DNA of 64,000 nt. Source: Clostridia bacterium (GTDB taxonomy: Bacteria > Bacillota > Clostridia > UMGS1810). The notes beneath the pieces were generated by a model, which did no database searches, had not been told where the DNA came from, and was given only the letters and a program-made list of their open reading frames with translations. The stretch covers positions 1-64,000 of the forward strand of contig JAFQBA010000067.1 of the NCBI GenBank assembly GCA_017416845.1, written 5' to 3'. Below, in pieces: positions 60,750 to 64,000 of this stretch. Numbering within the stretch: the stretch's first letter is position 1; each line of letters starts with the position of its first letter. The translations under genes were made by a program, and so were the position numbers.

Positions 60750-61391
60750 TTACATGTCTATGAATTTGAGAAGCTCTGCATGGGGATTGGGGATAACCTC
60801 TTTTCCATACACTTTGCCAAGCTTTGATGCCGCAACCTCACCTGCTTCAACAGATGCGGTAACTGCCGAAACCGTTCCTGCAACAACAAGTGTTACAAGG
60901 CGTCCGCCAAGTCTCTTCTCGGAGTGAACAAGGTGAACATCTGCCGCTTTAACCATGGCATCGAGACCTTCGATTGTAGCAACAAGACCGTCGATTTCAA
61001 GAATACCGAGAGATTCTTCGCTTGTTGCTACACGTTCGGGAGTTTCAACACCCAAAAAGCTCTTGGGAAGCTTTTTGTTGTATTTATCTCTGTTTATGTC
61101 AAGGAGATACGCCATTTTTTCTGCTGTTTCTGCAGGGCGGGCAATTATGTGATGAACTATGTATCTGTCTTTTGATTTTGCATAGGCAACCGAAGCTTCA
61201 ACTGCCGCTTCAACTGCCGCTACTTCACCTTCCATTTTTACCACCATGATAAGGGGTACGGGGAATCCCGGTGCAAAAGGACGGTTACGGTCGAAGGCAA
61301 TGATTTTAACATCTGCCGACTTTGCCGCAAGGTCTGCCACATAAAGGGCTGTGGTGAAGCTGTAAACTTCTATCATTCCAAGTGCTTTCAT
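60750..61391 (-). CDS. Microcompartment shell protein with two BMC domains (BMC-T)
   Basis: This 213-aa trimer-forming shell protein has BMC domain 1 at about 1-100 (MKALGMIEVYSFTTALYVAD, ADVKIIAFDRNR, IMVVKMEGEVAAVEAAVEA) and domain 2 at about 125-205 (ESLGILEIDGLVATIEGLDA, VTLVVAGTVSAVTASVEAGE). It makes pseudohexameric tiles. Large pores in such tiles can pass cofactors or bulky substrates. GAGGTG precedes the ATG. No single-domain hexameric BMC-H gene is seen in the window; it should lie upstream outside the edge. Confidence 0.88.
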   Translation of the reverse strand: MKALGMIEVYSFTTALYVADLAAKSADVKIIAFDRNRPFAPGFPVPLIMVVKMEGEVAAVEAAVEASVAYAKSKDRYIVHHIIARPAETAEKMAYLLDINRDKYNKKLPKSFLGVETPERVATSEESLGILEIDGLVATIEGLDAMVKAADVHLVHSEKRLGGRLVTLVVAGTVSAVTASVEAGEVAASKLGKVYGKEVIPNPHAELLKFIDM

Positions 61392-61419
61392 TATAACACC
61401 TCTTTGTTAACGTGATTTA

Positions 61420-62820
61420 TCAAACAATGTGAAGTCCGTCTGCCATTACACATCTTCTCTGACGTGTGAAGGAGTGAGTTGCTGTGAGACCTTCACCTGT
61501 GGGACCTGCAATTGTGAAGGTTGTGTAACCTTCACCGCCTACGCCGATGCCGGCATATGAGGGAGCATTTTTAACAAAAATTGTTGTTTCAACTGCTCTT
61601 GCAAAGGCTGTGAGTCTGTCAACATTTTTGGAGTGGATGTGAGCTGAGTGTCTGCATCCGTGTTCAGCCTGAACTGCAAGTTCAATTGCTTCTTCAATGT
61701 TTTTAACTCTTACAATTGGAAGAATAGGCATCATCATTTCAACCTGAACAAAGGGATGATTTGCAGGAGTTTCACAGATGATAAGTCTGGGATCTGCACT
61801 GATGCCGAGTTCTTTGAGGAAGAGACCTGCGTTTTTACCAACCCATTTTTTGTTGATTGAATATTTGCCGTCTTTTTCAACAAGAGCAACTTTTACGAGC
61901 TTGTCTATAAGGTCACCCTTAATGAGATAAGCACCGTTTTCGGTCATATATTTGATAAGGTCGTCTGTAACCTTGCCAAATGCGAAGCATTCTTTTTCTG
62001 CAATACAGGGAAGGTTGTTATCAAAGCTTGCACCTGCAACGATGTCTTTTGCAGCTTTTTCGATGTCGGCTGTGTCGTCAACGATAACAGGTGGGTTACC
62101 TGCACCTGCACCGATAGCTTTCTTTCCGGAAGAAAGAAGTGTTTTAACAACACCGGGACCACCTGTTGCAACAAGCATCTTAACATTGGGACATTCCATC
62201 ATCATTTTGGATGTTTCCATTGTGGGTTTCTTAACCGAAACAACAAGATTTTCGGGTCCGCCTGCTTCGAGGATTGCACGGTTTACAAGGTCAACTGCAT
62301 AATTTGCAACCTTGCATGCATTGGGGTGAGGATTGAAAACAACCGCGTTACCGCCGGCAATCATACCCATTGAGTTACAGATAACTGTTTCACTGGGGTT
62401 TGTGGAAGGAGTGATACTTCCGATGATACCAAAGGGTGCCATTTCGATAAGAGTGAGACCGTCGTCACCTGTGATAACAGATGGAGCAAGATCTTCGGTG
62501 CCGGGAGTTTTGTTTGCAACAACCTGGTGTTTGATGATTTTGTCTTCAACTCTGCCCATGCCGGTTTCTTCAACACCCATTTTTGCCATAACTTCGGCTT
62601 CTTCAAGAGTGAGACGGCGGATGTTTGCAATCATTTTTTCTCTCTGAGCTACAGTGTAGTTTCTGTAGAGCTTATATGCCTTTGCAACTGCTGCAAGAGC
62701 ATCTTCCATTTTGTCAAATACGCCAAGCTGATTGCCTTCACACTGGGGGCAAGCACCTGAGCCTGATATGTTTTTGATTACACTTTCAACTAACTGGCTG
62801 ATATACTTTTCGTCTAACAT
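61420..62820 (-). CDS. pduP: CoA-acylating aldehyde dehydrogenase of a microcompartment (PduP/EutE type)
   Basis: This oxidises propionaldehyde (or lactaldehyde/acetaldehyde) with NAD+ and CoA to acyl-CoA. The 466 residues have MAPFGIIGSITPSTNPSETV, the NAD site VATGGPGVVKTLLSSGKKAI, GAGAGNPPVIVDDTADIEKA and the catalytic Cys in FDNNLPCIAEKECF. Residues 1-20 (MLDEKYISQLVESVIKNISG) form an amphipathic helix typical of an encapsulation peptide. They are followed by an unusual CPQC pair (24-27). GAGGTG precedes the ATG. The gene lies between two shell proteins. Confidence 0.93.
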   Translation of the reverse strand: MLDEKYISQLVESVIKNISGSGACPQCEGNQLGVFDKMEDALAAVAKAYKLYRNYTVAQREKMIANIRRLTLEEAEVMAKMGVEETGMGRVEDKIIKHQVVANKTPGTEDLAPSVITGDDGLTLIEMAPFGIIGSITPSTNPSETVICNSMGMIAGGNAVVFNPHPNACKVANYAVDLVNRAILEAGGPENLVVSVKKPTMETSKMMMECPNVKMLVATGGPGVVKTLLSSGKKAIGAGAGNPPVIVDDTADIEKAAKDIVAGASFDNNLPCIAEKECFAFGKVTDDLIKYMTENGAYLIKGDLIDKLVKVALVEKDGKYSINKKWVGKNAGLFLKELGISADPRLIICETPANHPFVQVEMMMPILPIVRVKNIEEAIELAVQAEHGCRHSAHIHSKNVDRLTAFARAVETTIFVKNAPSYAGIGVGGEGYTTFTIAGPTGEGLTATHSFTRQRRCVMADGLHIV

Positions 62821-62852
62821 AGTTACACCTCATTAATTATAGTATAGATCTT

Positions 62853-63401
62853 TTACATTATATTCTTCCATGTTTCGGAATCGGGATTTGCAATAACAGA
62901 GCTGTCAAGATACATTGAAGAATCTTTGAGTCTTTCTTTCACTGTATCGATTGATGCCTGAACTGCAGAAACCTCACCGGTAATGAGCATATAGGATTTT
63001 CCGCACATACCCTTTGCTATGCGAAGCTCAATGAGCTCAACATCTGCGGTTTTTGAAGCGATGTCGGCTGCAACAATGATTGATGCGGCACTGTAGGTTT
63101 CAAAAACTCCCAGAGCAGATGGGTTTTTAACATCGGTTGAACCGTAGATTGCAGGGAAAATTGACTCATCGGGATTTCCAAGCACAAAGGAATCCACAAG
63201 CTTCGCGGGATTTTGCGCTTTTGCATTTTCAACTGCGGCATTAACCGCACTTAGCTCACCCTGAATGAGTGCTATGTATTTACCGGGGCAGACAACATGA
63301 GCCTCGATGATTTCTACATTTGCAGTTTTTGCCATTGTGTCGGCGGCAGTGATACCTGTTGACACTGTGAGATATTCAATCATGCCGAGTGCTTTACTCA
63401 T
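62853..63401 (-). CDS. pduT: PduT-like shell protein with an iron-sulfur pore cysteine
   Basis: This 182-aa protein has two BMC domains: SKALGMIEYLTVSTGITAAD at the start and ALGVFETYSAASIIVAADIA near 97. The first domain carries Cys38 in HVVCPGKYIALIQGE. This is the position and motif that in PduT hold a 4Fe-4S cluster at the centre of the trimer. It should pass electrons across the shell to or from PduS. Its start overlaps the pduS stop by four bases, which matches the functional pairing. AGGAGG precedes the ATG. Confidence 0.9.
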   Translation of the reverse strand: MSKALGMIEYLTVSTGITAADTMAKTANVEIIEAHVVCPGKYIALIQGELSAVNAAVENAKAQNPAKLVDSFVLGNPDESIFPAIYGSTDVKNPSALGVFETYSAASIIVAADIASKTADVELIELRIAKGMCGKSYMLITGEVSAVQASIDTVKERLKDSSMYLDSSVIANPDSETWKNIM

Positions 63402-64000
63402 TTATTGCCTTTCCTCCTTTTTATTATTACATACATATCGGTAACTTCCAGAACCTTGCCGTCAACGGATGAATGAATGTCACTTCCGAGCTTGCCCTCG
63501 GTTGAACCGATGAGCTGACCCTTGGTAACTGTGTCTCCCTTTTTGACAACGGCTGTTGCCGGAGGACCAATATGCTGATTAAGCATTATTTTAACTTCTT
63601 TAAAATCAAATTCTTTTTCGTCAAGAGTTGCCGGAACATAGTAGCCGGTGACACCAAGCCTTGAACGAAGTCTTGTCATTTGAACCTTTTTGTATTCACG
63701 GTCGGGAGCAACGCCCTGAAAATCGGGATTTTCAATTGGCGGTACACCCTGTTTTCGAAGCTCTGCCCTAATTGCACCAATCAGTGAACGGGGTGACAAA
63801 TCCTGCGGGCAGGAATAGAGCTCGCAAAGACCGCACTGTGAACAGTACATTGAATTGAGAACTGCCTCACAGTCGGAATCCATTCCCTTTGCCACAGCTC
63901 TCATGAAAAGATGTGGCTGAATGGGATAGCCGAGAAGATTTCTTGAGCAAAGGTCTGTGCATGAGCGACACTGACAGCAGGAGCTCATGGCACGTTTTAT
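63398..64000 (-). CDS. pduS: PduS-type cobalamin/NADH electron-transfer protein, C-terminal part (cut by window edge)
   Basis: The readable 200 residues are the C-terminal part of an RnfC/PduS-like flavo-iron-sulfur protein. The two cluster motifs are CCQCRSCTDLCSRNLLGYPI and MYCSQCGLCELYSCPQDL. A barrel-sandwich (biotinyl-lipoyl-like) end follows: IGPPATAVVKKGDTVTKGQL, then SSVDGKVLEVTDMYVIIKRR. An ATG at 63988 is not the true start: the frame stays open (IKRAM...) to the last base, and the NADH/FMN-binding part must lie beyond the window. It is coupled to the PduT-like gene. Confidence 0.9.
   Translation of the reverse strand: MKRAMSSCCQCRSCTDLCSRNLLGYPIQPHLFMRAVAKGMDSDCEAVLNSMYCSQCGLCELYSCPQDLSPRSLIGAIRAELRKQGVPPIENPDFQGVAPDREYKKVQMTRLRSRLGVTGYYVPATLDEKEFDFKEVKIMLNQHIGPPATAVVKKGDTVTKGQLIGSTEGKLGSDIHSSVDGKVLEVTDMYVIIKRRKGNK

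Noticed and set aside
63398..63988. Complete 196-aa ferredoxin-like protein starting at the ATG at 63988
   Set aside because: The frame remains open to the window edge and the sequence is the C-terminal part of PduS.

Overview
The window looks like a chromosomal segment of a low-GC, anaerobic, Gram-positive Clostridia-type bacterium (Firmicutes/Bacillota). Four things point that way: the gene order smc-ftsY-ylxM-ffh-rpsP-khpA-rimM-trmD-rplS-lepB-rbgA-rnhB-yraN, promoters close to TTGACA-17-TATAAT with purine-rich Shine-Dalgarno sites, SLH-domain surface proteins together with CsaB, and a bacterial microcompartment locus. Nearly all genes are on the minus strand. The clear exceptions are a metallo-beta-lactamase-fold gene at 33.7 kb and a secreted phosphodiester glycosidase at 45.8 kb.

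Layout. 0-5.6 kb: a large SLH surface protein, nagB with an AraC regulator, and recR. 5.7-6.35 kb: a gene-free patch with two direct-repeat families, one of which duplicates the 3' end and terminator of tRNA-Arg(CCG). 6.4-10.8 kb: wecG-thyX-tmk, an HD/unknown/LOG operon, and HU. 11.1-19.3 kb: an accessory cluster that looks like an unusual RiPP-type peptide system. It holds a 60-aa precursor-like peptide, a PqqD-like protein, an HPr-kinase-like protein, an ABC exporter, an S26 peptidase, an unrecognised 354-aa protein, a secreted 295-aa protein, an SLH protein and a membrane protein. No standard maturase is recognisable. 19.4-31.9 kb: the conserved SRP/ribosome/SMC block, with a double-domain signal peptidase. 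32-40.9 kb: transporter and RNA-modification genes, a broken galM, gene remnants and a DUF4143 ATPase.

40.9-48.5 kb is a cell-envelope module: csaB, a DUF5693-like protein, a MurJ-like flippase and a secreted glycosidase. CsaB pyruvylates secondary wall polymer, the ligand of SLH domains, so it fits functionally with the SLH proteins at 0.2-3 and 12-13.5 kb. 48.6-51.7 kb holds an NhaC-type antiporter and a secreted stalk-domain protein. 51.9-55.5 kb is the quinolinate/NAD operon nadA-nadB-nadC-niaR, with an inverted repeat at its promoter. 55.5-57.5 kb is a gene graveyard: a CocE-like C-terminus, a frameshifted M20 peptidase and a truncated RhuM gene.

57.7-64 kb is one end of a microcompartment operon. 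It contains PduS (cut by the window edge), a PduT-like shell protein with the iron-sulfur pore cysteine, a CoA-acylating aldehyde dehydrogenase, a second tandem-domain shell protein and PduL. A hairpin, a DeoR regulator and rhamnulokinase follow. Together these suggest breakdown of rhamnose (perhaps also fucose) through an aldehyde such as lactaldehyde or propionaldehyde. The signature aldehyde-producing enzyme lies outside the window. All assignments come from reading the sequence; no database search was run.
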